In this document: positions 1-8,127 of the stretch, one piece after another
Layout of the letters: each line of letters begins with the position of its first letter
Position numbering within the stretch: the stretch's first letter is position 1
Assembly (NCBI GenBank): GCA_965199285.1
Contig: OZ240687.1
Location: 372,001 to 436,000, forward strand
DNA from: CBDDGJ01 sp965199285
Lineage (GTDB): Bacteria; Pseudomonadota; Alphaproteobacteria; RS24
Direction: 5' to 3'
DNA length: 64,000 nt
Notes under the pieces: model-generated
What the model saw: the letters and a program-made list of their open reading frames with translations, nothing else
What the model was told of the DNA's origin: nothing
The model's database searches: none
Program-made: the position numbers and the translations under genes

Positions 1-535
1 TCTCATAAAGTTCTAATAATTTATCTTGATAGGCGGATAGTTTGAAAAAGTAGCTTTCCTCTTCCATCCATTCAACTTGTGTGCCGGTCGGAGCGATTTT
101 CATCCCCTCTTTTTCTTCAAGTTCAGATTCTGTATAAAATGCTTCATCGCGTACAGAATACCAGCCCGCATAATGATCTTTATAAATATCGCCATTTGCA
201 GAAATCTTTTGCCAAATTTCCTGTACAGCATCATGATGGCGTGGTTCACTGGTACGAATAAAATCATCCGGTGTGCAGTGAAGTGCGGCCGCCATATCAC
301 GAAACCCTTTGGTCATTTCATCGGCAAAGCGAAGCGGCTCTATGTTTTTATCACGCGCTGTTTGATACATTTTCTGTCCATGATCATCGGTTCCAGTTGA
401 GAAATAGACATCACGACCCGCCAGTCGATAAAATCGGGCAATCACATCTGTCGCGATCAACTCATAAGCATGACCAATATGCGGCGCGCCATTAGGATAT
501 GAAATTGCGGTTGTAATAAAAAACGGATCACTCAT
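1..535 (-). CDS. metG: Methionyl-tRNA synthetase, N-terminal part (runs off the window)
   Basis: Charges tRNA-Met with methionine in the cytoplasm. About 178 residues are present, starting at the ATG at 535; the 3' part lies beyond position 1. The class I HIGH signature reads PHIGH at residues 18-22, preceded by the typical opening TTAISYPNG. The adenylate-site motif TGTDDHGQK follows near residue 50. The KMSKS loop and anticodon domain are outside the window. It sits 15 nt downstream of holB on the same strand, in the order tmk-holB-metG that is common in alphaproteobacteria, so it is probably co-transcribed. Identity is secure; only completeness cannot be judged. Confidence 0.95.
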   Translation of the reverse strand, partial: MSDPFFITTAISYPNGAPHIGHAYELIATDVIARFYRLAGRDVYFSTGTDDHGQKMYQTARDKNIEPLRFADEMTKGFRDMAAALHCTPDDFIRTSEPRHHDAVQEIWQKISANGDIYKDHYAGWYSVRDEAFYTESELEEKEGMKIAPTGTQVEWMEEESYFFKLSAYQDKLLELYE

Positions 536-550
536 ATTTTAAATTTTCGT

Positions 551-1642
551 TTATGGTTTTTGCCCGCGAATAATGCGGGCACTTGCGCCATACCAATCCA
601 ATATTATTTGCTTCGCGTCAAGATTATAAATTACCTGATTGCGGGTTTCTTTAACCACCCGTTCCCATAATAGAATAATATGCTCGAGCTTTGCCGCTTG
701 GGAAAACAGCTTGATGGCGTCTTCATCTTCAGTAAATAAAGGTTGCGGCGTGTTTTGATGAGCCTGACTCTTTACCAAACGATAAAGCCATTGCCCAAAC
801 AGAAAGGAAAAGGTCTCTAGGCCTTGTATATTTGCTTGGTGTGTTTTTACCCGCCCTGCAAGCGCATGTAATTCTTGCGTATCCACACGCGGTAATTGGC
901 TGAGTAATGTGACCATATCATGATAAAGATTAAGCCCCCCAGATTCTGCCAACATAAATGCCCGCCCGACACTGCCGCCTGCCAGATAAGCAATCGCTGC
1001 CAGTTCTTGCTCATCTAGGGTGGGTAAATCATTGGCGAGGATGGCTTTCACCTCTTCATCGGTAAGGGCAGGAAAAGAAATTTTCTGACAACGTGAACGA
1101 ATTGTATCCAGCACGCGGCCAGAATTATGGGCGATTAAAAATAAGACTAGGCGCGCGGGCGGCTCTTCAGCAATTTTCAAAAGCGCATTTGAAGAGGCTA
1201 TATTTGCCTCATCAAGACTATCGACAATCGCAACCCGCCATCCCTTCATCGACGCGCTTAAGCTCGCAAATTCCTTAAGCGCACGGATGTCATCAATGCT
1301 GATTTCGGCTTTAAATTTTTTCTGCTTTTCATCATAGCGTCGTTGCGCGATAAATAAATCGGGATGCGCACGTTGTGTGATGAGCTTATCAACATGGCTG
1401 TCATTTGTTGTGAGTGATTTTATTTCTATCGGAGATGTAACATTCAAAACCGCCCGCGCAGCTTGGCAGGCAAAGGTCATTTTTCCGACCCCCTTTGCCC
1501 CTTGCAATAACCATGTTTGCGGCAGCCTACCGGTTTGACAGGATTTTACAAAATGCGAAACGGCGCGCTCTTGGCCAATAAGTTCTGATCGCTGCAGAGG
1601 TGAGCGCTCCCCATCAATATCATCATATATTTCGTCGGTCAT
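551..1642 (-). CDS. holB: DNA polymerase III subunit delta'
   Basis: Clamp-loader subunit that helps load the beta sliding clamp during replication. The 363-residue protein has a P-loop GAKGVGKMTF near residue 49. The AAA+ sensor region SNALLKIAEEPP is near residue 150, followed by TIRSRCQ, which carries the SRC motif of clamp-loader subunits. Length fits the alphaproteobacterial HolB family (about 330-370). Its ATG overlaps the tmk stop by 4 nt, which implies translational coupling, and metG follows 15 nt downstream. Nothing is unusual. Confidence 0.93.
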   Translation of the reverse strand: MTDEIYDDIDGERSPLQRSELIGQERAVSHFVKSCQTGRLPQTWLLQGAKGVGKMTFACQAARAVLNVTSPIEIKSLTTNDSHVDKLITQRAHPDLFIAQRRYDEKQKKFKAEISIDDIRALKEFASLSASMKGWRVAIVDSLDEANIASSNALLKIAEEPPARLVLFLIAHNSGRVLDTIRSRCQKISFPALTDEEVKAILANDLPTLDEQELAAIAYLAGGSVGRAFMLAESGGLNLYHDMVTLLSQLPRVDTQELHALAGRVKTHQANIQGLETFSFLFGQWLYRLVKSQAHQNTPQPLFTEDEDAIKLFSQAAKLEHIILLWERVVKETRNQVIYNLDAKQIILDWYGASARIIRGQKP

Positions 1643-2268
1643 ACTTTATTAATCATCATATCTAAAATTTCATGGATTTGATACCAAACATTCTCGATTG
1701 GTTGAGCGGCATGAATATATTTTATGCGTTCCGGGTGTTGTTTTTGTAAAGTCAAAAACCCATCACGGATTTTATTGTGATAGCTAATCCCCTTTTGCTC
1801 GAATCGCGCTTCACCACCCCGGGCTTGCGCCCGCGCCAACCCTGTCTCTACCTCAATATCCAGCAGAAACGTCACATCGGGTTGCAGATAGGCTCCAACA
1901 AGTTCTTGTATTTGTTTTATATGTGATAAATCAATATTACCTGCAAAGCCTTGATAGGCATATGTTGAATCGATAAACCGATCACAAATAACTGGCTTTC
2001 CTGCCATGAGTGCTGGCCGAATAATTTTATGAATATGTTCAATACGAGCGGCAAGCATAAGTAATAATTCGGATTGCGGTTGCCATAAATCTCCCTGCCC
2101 TTTAACCAGTAAAGCACGCAAAGATTCACCGGCCTCGGTTCCGCCTGGTTCACGCGTTAGCACCGGATCGAATCCTTTTTGTTTTAGAAAATCGGCAATC
2201 CGCTTTGCTTGCGTTGATTTACCACTCCCCTCCCCGCCTTCCAATGTAATAAATATGGCATTTGGCAT
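1639..2268 (-). CDS. tmk: Thymidylate kinase
   Basis: Phosphorylates dTMP to dTDP in the dTTP pathway. The 209-residue protein has the P-loop EGGEGSGKSTQ near residue 10. REPGGTEAGE follows, then the DR-type nucleotide motif DRFIDSTYAYQG, both typical of bacterial Tmk. It lies 12 nt downstream of the carboxypeptidase gene and overlaps holB by 4 nt, so the cell-wall and replication genes here appear to share a transcript. Length is standard. Confidence 0.95.
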   Translation of the reverse strand: MPNAIFITLEGGEGSGKSTQAKRIADFLKQKGFDPVLTREPGGTEAGESLRALLVKGQGDLWQPQSELLLMLAARIEHIHKIIRPALMAGKPVICDRFIDSTYAYQGFAGNIDLSHIKQIQELVGAYLQPDVTFLLDIEVETGLARAQARGGEARFEQKGISYHNKIRDGFLTLQKQHPERIKYIHAAQPIENVWYQIHEILDMMINKV

Positions 2269-2280
2269 AATCTATATAAA

Positions 2281-3450
2281 TCACTCAAACAGCATATAGG
2301 CAAGCCCCGAAATGATCCGCCCTAAAACACCTTGTCGCGCTACATCATTTACGGCAACCAAATCGACTTTCTGGCTTTCCAAATTTGGAAACACAACCGT
2401 GAGATGGCCTAAAATATCGCCTTTTTTAATCGGTGCGGTAATCCTATCTTGATAAATGGCGCTTACCACCATATTTGAGCTCTCAAGCCGTGGGATAATA
2501 ACGTTGAAATCATCCGCAACCGTCAGCGCAACCCGCGCCTCTGCACCCTGCCATATGCTTACATCTAACGGGCTGCCATCTTCTCCGGTCAGAAGCTCTC
2601 CGGCTTCAATAAAAACCTCCGAACGAAAGGCACGAAACGCCCAACTTAACATGCGGCGCGACTCGGCGGCGCGCTCGCGCTTGGAGCTTAACCCATTTAG
2701 TACCACAATAATGCGCCGCCCCTCCCTTTCGGCCGAGGCTGCCAAGCCATAGCGTGACTCTTCCGTATAACCGGTTTTTAGACCATCAACCCCAATATCC
2801 AGCGCAAGAAGAGGATTGCGGTTCATTTGCTTAATCCCATTCCAGCTAAAGCTTTTCTCAACAAACATCGGATAATATTCAGGAAATTCAGAAATCAGTA
2901 AATAACTTAAGCGCCCCAAATCACGCGCGCTCATTTTGTGAGATTCATGTGGCCATCCGGTTGCATTTGCAAATTGCGAATTTGTTAGCCCTATCTCACC
3001 GGCCAAGCGATTCATAATATCAACAAAATCTGCTTCCGAGCCAGCCAAACCTTCAGCAAGAACAATGCTCGCATCATTTCCAGATTGCACGATTACGCCA
3101 CGCAGTAAGTCTTCAACCGATACTTTCTTGCCAGGAATTAAAAACATTGTTGAGCTTCCGGATTTTTCGCCGCCTGTTTCATGCGCATAAGTGCTTACTA
3201 GAAATTCATCTGCTAAATTTATGTGCAAAGAGCGTAACGCATCAAACACAACATAAGTGGTCATTAATTTACTCATGCTGGCTGGCGACATCGGAACATC
3301 AGCGTTTTTCTCATAAAGCGTAATGCCGGTTTCATAATCCATAATATAAGCGAAAGAGGCGGAGGTTTCTGTCGCCCGCACAGGCAAGCAAAATAGCAAA
3401 ACCGCAAATGCCAGAACGATAGATTTAAGGACAAAGTGGTCACGTTTCAT
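2281..3450 (-). CDS. D-alanyl-D-alanine carboxypeptidase (PBP5/6 family)
   Basis: Periplasmic serine peptidase that trims the terminal D-Ala from peptidoglycan pentapeptides. A signal peptide occupies residues 1-26, with cleavage likely after VRA. The S11-family active-site triad is visible: SxxK as SMSK near residue 58, SxN as SGND near 122, and KTG as DGLKTGYT near 225. A C-terminal beta-rich domain and a hydrophobic or amphipathic end (GRIISGLAYMLFE) match the membrane-anchoring tail of DacA/DacC proteins. The start is adjacent to the rlpA stop, so two envelope genes are coupled. The exact paralogue (dacA, dacC, dacD) cannot be told. Confidence 0.9.
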   Translation of the reverse strand: MKRDHFVLKSIVLAFAVLLFCLPVRATETSASFAYIMDYETGITLYEKNADVPMSPASMSKLMTTYVVFDALRSLHINLADEFLVSTYAHETGGEKSGSSTMFLIPGKKVSVEDLLRGVIVQSGNDASIVLAEGLAGSEADFVDIMNRLAGEIGLTNSQFANATGWPHESHKMSARDLGRLSYLLISEFPEYYPMFVEKSFSWNGIKQMNRNPLLALDIGVDGLKTGYTEESRYGLAASAEREGRRIIVVLNGLSSKRERAAESRRMLSWAFRAFRSEVFIEAGELLTGEDGSPLDVSIWQGAEARVALTVADDFNVIIPRLESSNMVVSAIYQDRITAPIKKGDILGHLTVVFPNLESQKVDLVAVNDVARQGVLGRIISGLAYMLFE

Positions 3451-4460
3451 TACTGTTCCCCTTGATTCAATTTTACGATGATCGCATCTGAAAAGCCGGC
3501 GGTTTCGACATCGGTCAAAAGTGCATAAGCACCCTGTTGTGTCACCTCCCCCAGTTGTAAGCGATATAATTGCTGCCCATTCCGATAGACAGACCCAATC
3601 CGTGTCGTTGCAAGGTGTTCAAATTTTGCGGCGATTGATTCTGCCCATTCTTGTGAACTATAAACCCCGATCTGTACAGCATAAGTATCAGCTCCCGGAT
3701 TATCTGTTAAGTCCGTAGATAAACCGTCTGTATGTTTCTCAAGCGATGTTAGAGAAAGCTGTTCTACGTCTTGGATGGGATGCGCCCCCGCAATTTTACG
3801 CTGGTCAGACGGGGTTTTAGGTTTTGCAACATAGCGCGGTTGATAGGGAAGCGAACCGATTACTTTATGATGGCGGATACGCTCTTGAACCTTGGCCATA
3901 TTAACCGTTTCACCCTTATAGGTCATCTTGCCGCTTGTGTTATAAAGCGGCGCTCTTCCCAAATATTCTACTCTTACCCGTGCTGTTCCTTGTTCGAGAT
4001 AGCCAATTTCGCGCGCCGCGCGGCGTGATAAATCAATTTCCCGATTGCTCTTAAAAGGCCCGCGGTCATTAATGCGGACAATAATGGTTTTCTGATTTTC
4101 AAGATTGGTCACCCGTGCCCATACCGGCATCGGCAATGTCGGATGTGCTGCTGTCATTAGCTCCATATCAAATGTTTCGCCATTTGCGGTGCGTTTGCCA
4201 TGAAATTTTGAGCCATACCAAGAGCCTATCCCTTCGGCGACATAAGTTACATCTTCTTGCGGATAATATGTTTCGCCAGAAATTTTATAAGGCGTTCCAA
4301 TTTTATATATGCCGCCAGCCGCTGATTTTATCTCACGAATGGCGGAAGAAGCAGAACCCGATCCATTAATATCCAATAGCCGATTCTGCTGCGCGATTGG
4401 GGTAGTACAGGCAGCAAGACAGAACATCGCCAAAAGGCTTGCAAATTGGCATTTTTTCAT
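3450..4460 (-). CDS. rlpA: RlpA-like septal lytic transglycosylase lipoprotein with SPOR domain
   Basis: Outer-membrane lipoprotein that cleaves denuded peptidoglycan glycan strands at the division site. The signal peptide ends with lipobox LAAC (Cys at about residue 18). A double-psi beta-barrel follows at roughly residues 80-170 with the RlpA motifs ASWYG-like GSWYGSKFHG, TANGE and NDRGPF. A C-terminal SPOR domain (about residues 260-335, beginning YAVQIGVYSS) should target septal peptidoglycan. The stop abuts the carboxypeptidase start. The stretch of 65 nt upstream, before queD, probably holds its promoter. Confidence 0.92.
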   Translation of the reverse strand: MKKCQFASLLAMFCLAACTTPIAQQNRLLDINGSGSASSAIREIKSAAGGIYKIGTPYKISGETYYPQEDVTYVAEGIGSWYGSKFHGKRTANGETFDMELMTAAHPTLPMPVWARVTNLENQKTIIVRINDRGPFKSNREIDLSRRAAREIGYLEQGTARVRVEYLGRAPLYNTSGKMTYKGETVNMAKVQERIRHHKVIGSLPYQPRYVAKPKTPSDQRKIAGAHPIQDVEQLSLTSLEKHTDGLSTDLTDNPGADTYAVQIGVYSSQEWAESIAAKFEHLATTRIGSVYRNGQQLYRLQLGEVTQQGAYALLTDVETAGFSDAIIVKLNQGEQ

Positions 4461-4525
4461 GCCGCAATCATAGCTAAACAGAGATGATTCGGAAACTATT
4501 TGCTCGAATAAGACGTATAGCCATT

Positions 4526-4882
4526 TTAGCCCTCATAAACACAGGATTGCCCCAAACTATCGCGCGCCACTTCGACCGCCATAATCTCCGGCACATGGGG
4601 GCGCAAATAATCCCATATCCATATCGCAATATGCTCTAGGGTTGGCTGCGCCAGCCCGTCAATATCGTTTAACATATGATGGTCAAGTTGCGCCCGCACA
4701 GTTTCCAGTTGCGCTGATAATTCATCCATGTCAAGAATCTGCCCGCGCTCATTTAGCGTGCCAGTTACCGTCACTCGCACCCGAAAACTATGACCATGAA
4801 TACGATCATTCGGATGTGTGTCACCATATCCGTTAAGCCGATGGGCGGCATCAAAATGAAATTGGCGGGTTATTTTTATCAT
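4526..4882 (-). CDS. queD: 6-carboxytetrahydropterin synthase-like protein
   Basis: Member of the PTPS/QueD family, second step of preQ0/queuosine synthesis (dihydroneopterin triphosphate to carboxytetrahydropterin). The zinc ligands are present in FDAAHRL and in HGHSFRV. A longer frame opens with TTG at 4918 overlapping the queE stop; I prefer the ATG at 4882, which gives 118 residues beginning at the conserved strand ITRQFHFDAAH. The family CxxxHGH motif reads NDRIHGH, so the usual catalytic cysteine is replaced by Asn. Downstream D and H residues (QLDHHMLND, LEHIAIWIW) are conserved. Context with queE and queC makes the pathway assignment strong despite the altered motif. Confidence 0.85.
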   Translation of the reverse strand: MIKITRQFHFDAAHRLNGYGDTHPNDRIHGHSFRVRVTVTGTLNERGQILDMDELSAQLETVRAQLDHHMLNDIDGLAQPTLEHIAIWIWDYLRPHVPEIMAVEVARDSLGQSCVYEG

Positions 4883-4914
4883 CCGCACGCTTATGCCCGA
4901 AATGCACGAAACGG

Positions 4915-5556
4915 TCAATCTATACCGATAATTTTATGAGTCTGCAAAGAAAGTTGCCATTGCGGATGCTGCAAGCAGTAACTCACCGAGGCTTGTATAT
5001 TATGCTGTAAATGCGCCGTGTCTTCAACATCCATTGGCTGAAGATAAAAATGCGCGAATGGTAAATCCTCAAATGTGGCAGGCGACAAATGCTGTTGCGG
5101 GTAAACCAGTTTTAATTCATCACCTTGCGCCTGCACAAGCGGCGCGATTGTTTTGGGGCTAACACAAATCCAGTCAATGCCCTCCGGCACGGCCAGCGTG
5201 CCATTGGTTTCAATAGCAAGCTCAAACCCTTTCTCGTGCAACGCCTCTATCAATGCTTTATCTAATTGTAGGCAGGGCTCGCCGCCGGTAAAGATAATAT
5301 AAGACTCTGTCATATCGTCTTGCGGCCATAAATCAACAGCAATATTTACCAGCTCATCGCATTTATATTTGCCACCATTTTGCCCATCCGTACCGACAAA
5401 ATCCGTATCGCAAAATGTGCATTGAGCGGTGGCGCGGTCGCGCTCTAATCCGCTCCATAAATTGCAACCGGCAAAGCGAATGAAAACCGCCGGTCGTCCC
5501 GCTTGCGCCCCCTCCCCTTGTAGGGTGTAAAATATCTCTTTCACGCTATAGACCAT
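4915..5556 (-). CDS. queE: 7-carboxy-7-deazaguanine synthase (radical SAM)
   Basis: Radical SAM enzyme that contracts carboxytetrahydropterin to 7-carboxy-7-deazaguanine. The start is taken at the ATG at 5556, giving 213 residues that begin with the family opening YSVKEIFYTLQGEG. A longer frame extends into queC but has no family similarity. The cluster-binding cysteines form C-x14-C-x2-C (GCNLW, then CTFCDTDF), the QueE-specific spacing. FTGGEPCLQ is the SAM-binding region. It overlaps the queC end by 11 nt and is followed by queD, so the three genes form one unit. folE is not in the window. Confidence 0.93.
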   Translation of the reverse strand: MVYSVKEIFYTLQGEGAQAGRPAVFIRFAGCNLWSGLERDRATAQCTFCDTDFVGTDGQNGGKYKCDELVNIAVDLWPQDDMTESYIIFTGGEPCLQLDKALIEALHEKGFELAIETNGTLAVPEGIDWICVSPKTIAPLVQAQGDELKLVYPQQHLSPATFEDLPFAHFYLQPMDVEDTAHLQHNIQASVSYCLQHPQWQLSLQTHKIIGID

Positions 5557-6250
5557 TGCGCCAAACCTCATAGCCTTGTTTGCGCAATTCACAAGCTGGA
5601 CAATTATCACAGCCATAACCCCAATCATGCAGCTGATCTCGTACCCCATGATAGCAGCTATGACTATGCTCAATAATGAGATCAATCAGCGCCGCCCCGC
5701 CCAAATCATGCGCCAGCGCCCAGCTTTGCGCCTTATCCATCTGCATAAGGGGCGTTTCGATTTCAATCCCCGTTTCCATACCCAGCTGCAATGCTTGCTT
5801 AAGGGCTGTCAGCGTTTTGGCGCGACAATCGGGATAGCCAGAATAATCGGTCTCACACATGCCGCCAATAAGAACATCCAGCCCACGCCGATAGGCAAGC
5901 GCTGCCGCATAGGTCAGAAACAATAAATTGCGCCCTGGCACAAAACTTGTCGGCAGATTGTTCGCTTGCATTTTAATTTCACCCGCGCCGATAAGCGCCG
6001 TCCCACCAATTTGCGCCAGCGCCGGTAAAGATAGTAGATGGTCTGCCCCCAGCTTGTCATGCCATTTCGGAAATTTAGATAAAATTCCTGCCCGCACTTC
6101 ACCACGGCAATCAAGTTCAATAGCGTGGCGTTGCCCATAATCAAATCCAATCGTTTCAACCATCTGATAATGCGTAAGCGCATGGGTGAGGCAAATCGTC
6201 GAATCCTGCCCGCCTGAAAATAAAACCAAAGCTGATTTTTCTAATCCCAT
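5546..6250 (-). CDS. queC: 7-cyano-7-deazaguanine synthase
   Basis: ATP-dependent conversion of 7-carboxy-7-deazaguanine to preQ0. The 234-residue protein has the PP-loop SGGQDSTICL near residue 12. The C-terminal zinc-binding cysteines lie in HSCYHG and CDNCPACELR. It is the first gene of the queC-queE-queD unit and is transcribed divergently from eno. The 119-nt gap upstream was inspected for a preQ1 riboswitch and none was convincing. Confidence 0.94.
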   Translation of the reverse strand: MGLEKSALVLFSGGQDSTICLTHALTHYQMVETIGFDYGQRHAIELDCRGEVRAGILSKFPKWHDKLGADHLLSLPALAQIGGTALIGAGEIKMQANNLPTSFVPGRNLLFLTYAAALAYRRGLDVLIGGMCETDYSGYPDCRAKTLTALKQALQLGMETGIEIETPLMQMDKAQSWALAHDLGGAALIDLIIEHSHSCYHGVRDQLHDWGYGCDNCPACELRKQGYEVWRNGL

Positions 6251-6369
6251 AAGCTGGTTGTGGCGAAAATCTAAACCCGCGTCAAGACCCGTGTCAGGGG
6301 AATTTGCATTGGCTGAAAAAACAGGCTAAAACCGGCCAGATTTTTAATGGTTCATATATGGAGCAAATT

Positions 6370-7650
6370 ATGAGTGCAATTCTTGATATTATTGGTCGTG
6401 AAATTCTCGATAGTCGCGGCAACCCAACGGTTGAAGTTGATGTTTTATTGGATGATGGTAGCTTTGGCCGCGCCGCCGTACCATCGGGGGCATCAACCGG
6501 CACTTATGAAGCGGTTGAACGCCGCGATGATGATCCCAAACGCTATTTGGGAAAAGGTGTTTTAGGAGCAGTCGAAGCGGTGAATGGCGAAATTTTTGAT
6601 ACGCTTTCCGGCATGGATGCGACCGAGCAGCGCCACATTGATCACACACTCATAAGTCTTGATGGCACGGAAAATAAGTCACGGCTTGGCGCAAATGCAA
6701 TTTTGGGCGTATCGCTGGCGGTTGCAAAAGCTGCCGCCGAGAGTGTCGATCTCCCTCTTTGGCGCTATATTGGCGGCACGCAGGCGCGGATACTCCCCGT
6801 GCCAATGATGAATATTATTAATGGCGGCGCGCATGCAAATAATCCTATAGATGTGCAAGAATTTATGATTATGCCGGTTGGGGCTGAAACAATCGGCGAT
6901 GCCATTCGGATGGGCGCGGAAGTGTTTCACAATTTGAAAGAGCAATTAAGTGAAGCCGGTCATGTGACCGGGGTTGGTGATGAAGGCGGATTTGCCCCGA
7001 ATGTATCTTCAACCGATGATGCGCTTGGATTTATTATGCGGGCGATAGATGGCGCAGGTTATAAGGTGGAGGATGATATTGTGCTGGCGCTAGATGCGGC
7101 GGCAACAGAATTTTATCGCGATGGGGCTTATCACTTAACAGGTGAAGATAAGGTGCTGGATCAAGCTGGCATGATTGATTATTACCTTGATTTATGCAAC
7201 CGCTACCCGATTGTCTCTATTGAAGATGCGATGGATGAAAATGATTGGGAGGGGTGGGTCACGCTCACGAAAAAACTGGGTGATAAAGTCCAGCTCGTCG
7301 GTGATGATTTATTCGTTACAAACCCCGTCCGCCTACAAGATGGTATAAATAAAGGCGCGGCCAATGCGATTTTGATTAAGGTAAACCAAATCGGAACCTT
7401 ATCCGAAACTCTAGACACAATCGAAATGGCGCATAAGGCGGGCTATAAGGCGGTTATGTCGCATCGCTCTGGCGAGACCGAAGATGCCACCATTGCTGAC
7501 CTTTCTGTTGCAACAAATTGCGGGCAAATTAAAACCGGTTCATTATCTCGAAGCGATAGATTGGCAAAATATAACCAACTATTAAGAATCAATGATTCGT
7601 TTTTTGAAGGTAAAAATTATCTAGGAAAATCAGTATTTAACAGTAAATAA
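6370..7650 (+). CDS. eno: Enolase
   Basis: Glycolytic 2-phosphoglycerate dehydratase. The start is taken at the ATG at 6370, seven nucleotides after a GGAG, giving 426 residues from the conserved opening ILDIIGREILDSRGNPTVE. In-frame starts at 6304 and 6358 lack support. Substrate and metal residues are in GDEGGFAPN, ALDAAATEFY, SIEDAMDENDWEG, GDDLFVTNP and SHRSGETED, all canonical. Length matches bacterial enolases. It is followed by an ftsB-like gene, the usual alphaproteobacterial neighbour. Confidence 0.97.
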   Translation: MSAILDIIGREILDSRGNPTVEVDVLLDDGSFGRAAVPSGASTGTYEAVERRDDDPKRYLGKGVLGAVEAVNGEIFDTLSGMDATEQRHIDHTLISLDGTENKSRLGANAILGVSLAVAKAAAESVDLPLWRYIGGTQARILPVPMMNIINGGAHANNPIDVQEFMIMPVGAETIGDAIRMGAEVFHNLKEQLSEAGHVTGVGDEGGFAPNVSSTDDALGFIMRAIDGAGYKVEDDIVLALDAAATEFYRDGAYHLTGEDKVLDQAGMIDYYLDLCNRYPIVSIEDAMDENDWEGWVTLTKKLGDKVQLVGDDLFVTNPVRLQDGINKGAANAILIKVNQIGTLSETLDTIEMAHKAGYKAVMSHRSGETEDATIADLSVATNCGQIKTGSLSRSDRLAKYNQLLRINDSFFEGKNYLGKSVFNSK

Positions 7651-7698
7651 CCATATAAACTAAAGTATAGTTAGTAATTAATACTTGATTTAGATTTT

Positions 7699-7719
7699 CG
7701 AATCACAGATAGTGATTCG
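7699..7719. repeat. 8-bp perfect inverted repeat between eno and ftsB
   Basis: CGAATCAC and GTGATTCG are separated by five nucleotides, 48 nt after the eno stop. A run of six T starts about 13 nt after the stem, so this could be a weak terminator or attenuator for eno, or an operator. The right arm overlaps the earliest possible GTG start of the next gene. Confidence 0.5.
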
Positions 7720-8092
7720 CATGATTTGTTTTTTACAAACCATTAAGCGCTCACTAGCGAGATGGCGCTTGTCTCCCCTCTCTTATAAAAAAGGGGTTAT
7801 GATTGCGCAAGATTTGGCAACAATCATGTTTTTACTCATGGTTATCGCTATTCTTTCGTCAATGGCGTGGAATAATGAAAAGGGTCTAAAAAACCTGCTG
7901 CTTATGGCGGATGATATTACGCATACAAGCAAAGAATTAACGCATCTTTATAGCGAGAATGGGCGGCTTGAGAATCTGATTACACGTATGGATGAACGCG
8001 CACTGGATATTGACTTGCTGGAAGAACGGGTTCGTACTGTGCTTGGCACGGCAGCACCCAATGATATTGTCATCATAATTAAAGACGAATAG
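7712..8092 (+). CDS. FtsB/DivIC-like septum formation initiator protein
   Basis: Small bitopic division protein, expected to act with FtsL and FtsQ at the septum. One transmembrane segment (LATIMFLLMVIAILSSMAW) is followed by a coiled-coil region (roughly residues 60-105 of the long form) rich in Glu, Leu and Asn (KELTHLYSENGRLENLI), and then by the short tail LEERVRTVLGTAAPND. The start is uncertain. The open frame begins with GTG at 7712; ATG codons occur at 7721 and 7799, and only the last has a purine-rich AAAGGGG before it, giving 97 residues. In most alphaproteobacteria the next genes would be pdhABC; here lipA follows directly. Confidence 0.8.
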   Translation: MIRMICFLQTIKRSLARWRLSPLSYKKGVMIAQDLATIMFLLMVIAILSSMAWNNEKGLKNLLLMADDITHTSKELTHLYSENGRLENLITRMDERALDIDLLEERVRTVLGTAAPNDIVIIIKDE

Positions 8093-8127
8093 CTTTATTA
8101 TCTCTTCCAAATACCGTATAAATAATT

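Noticed and set aside
4883..4918. Longer QueD starting at TTG 4918
   Set aside because: The extra 12 residues have no family similarity, and the start is a weak codon within the queE stop.
5557..5685. N-terminal extension of QueE
   Set aside because: It lies in the queC coding sequence in another frame, is hydrophobic and unlike any QueE. The ATG at 5556 gives the standard length.
6251..6369. Possible preQ1 riboswitch in the leader of queC
   Set aside because: The gap is long enough, but I could not find the conserved preQ1-I loop or the A-rich pseudoknot tail on the minus strand.
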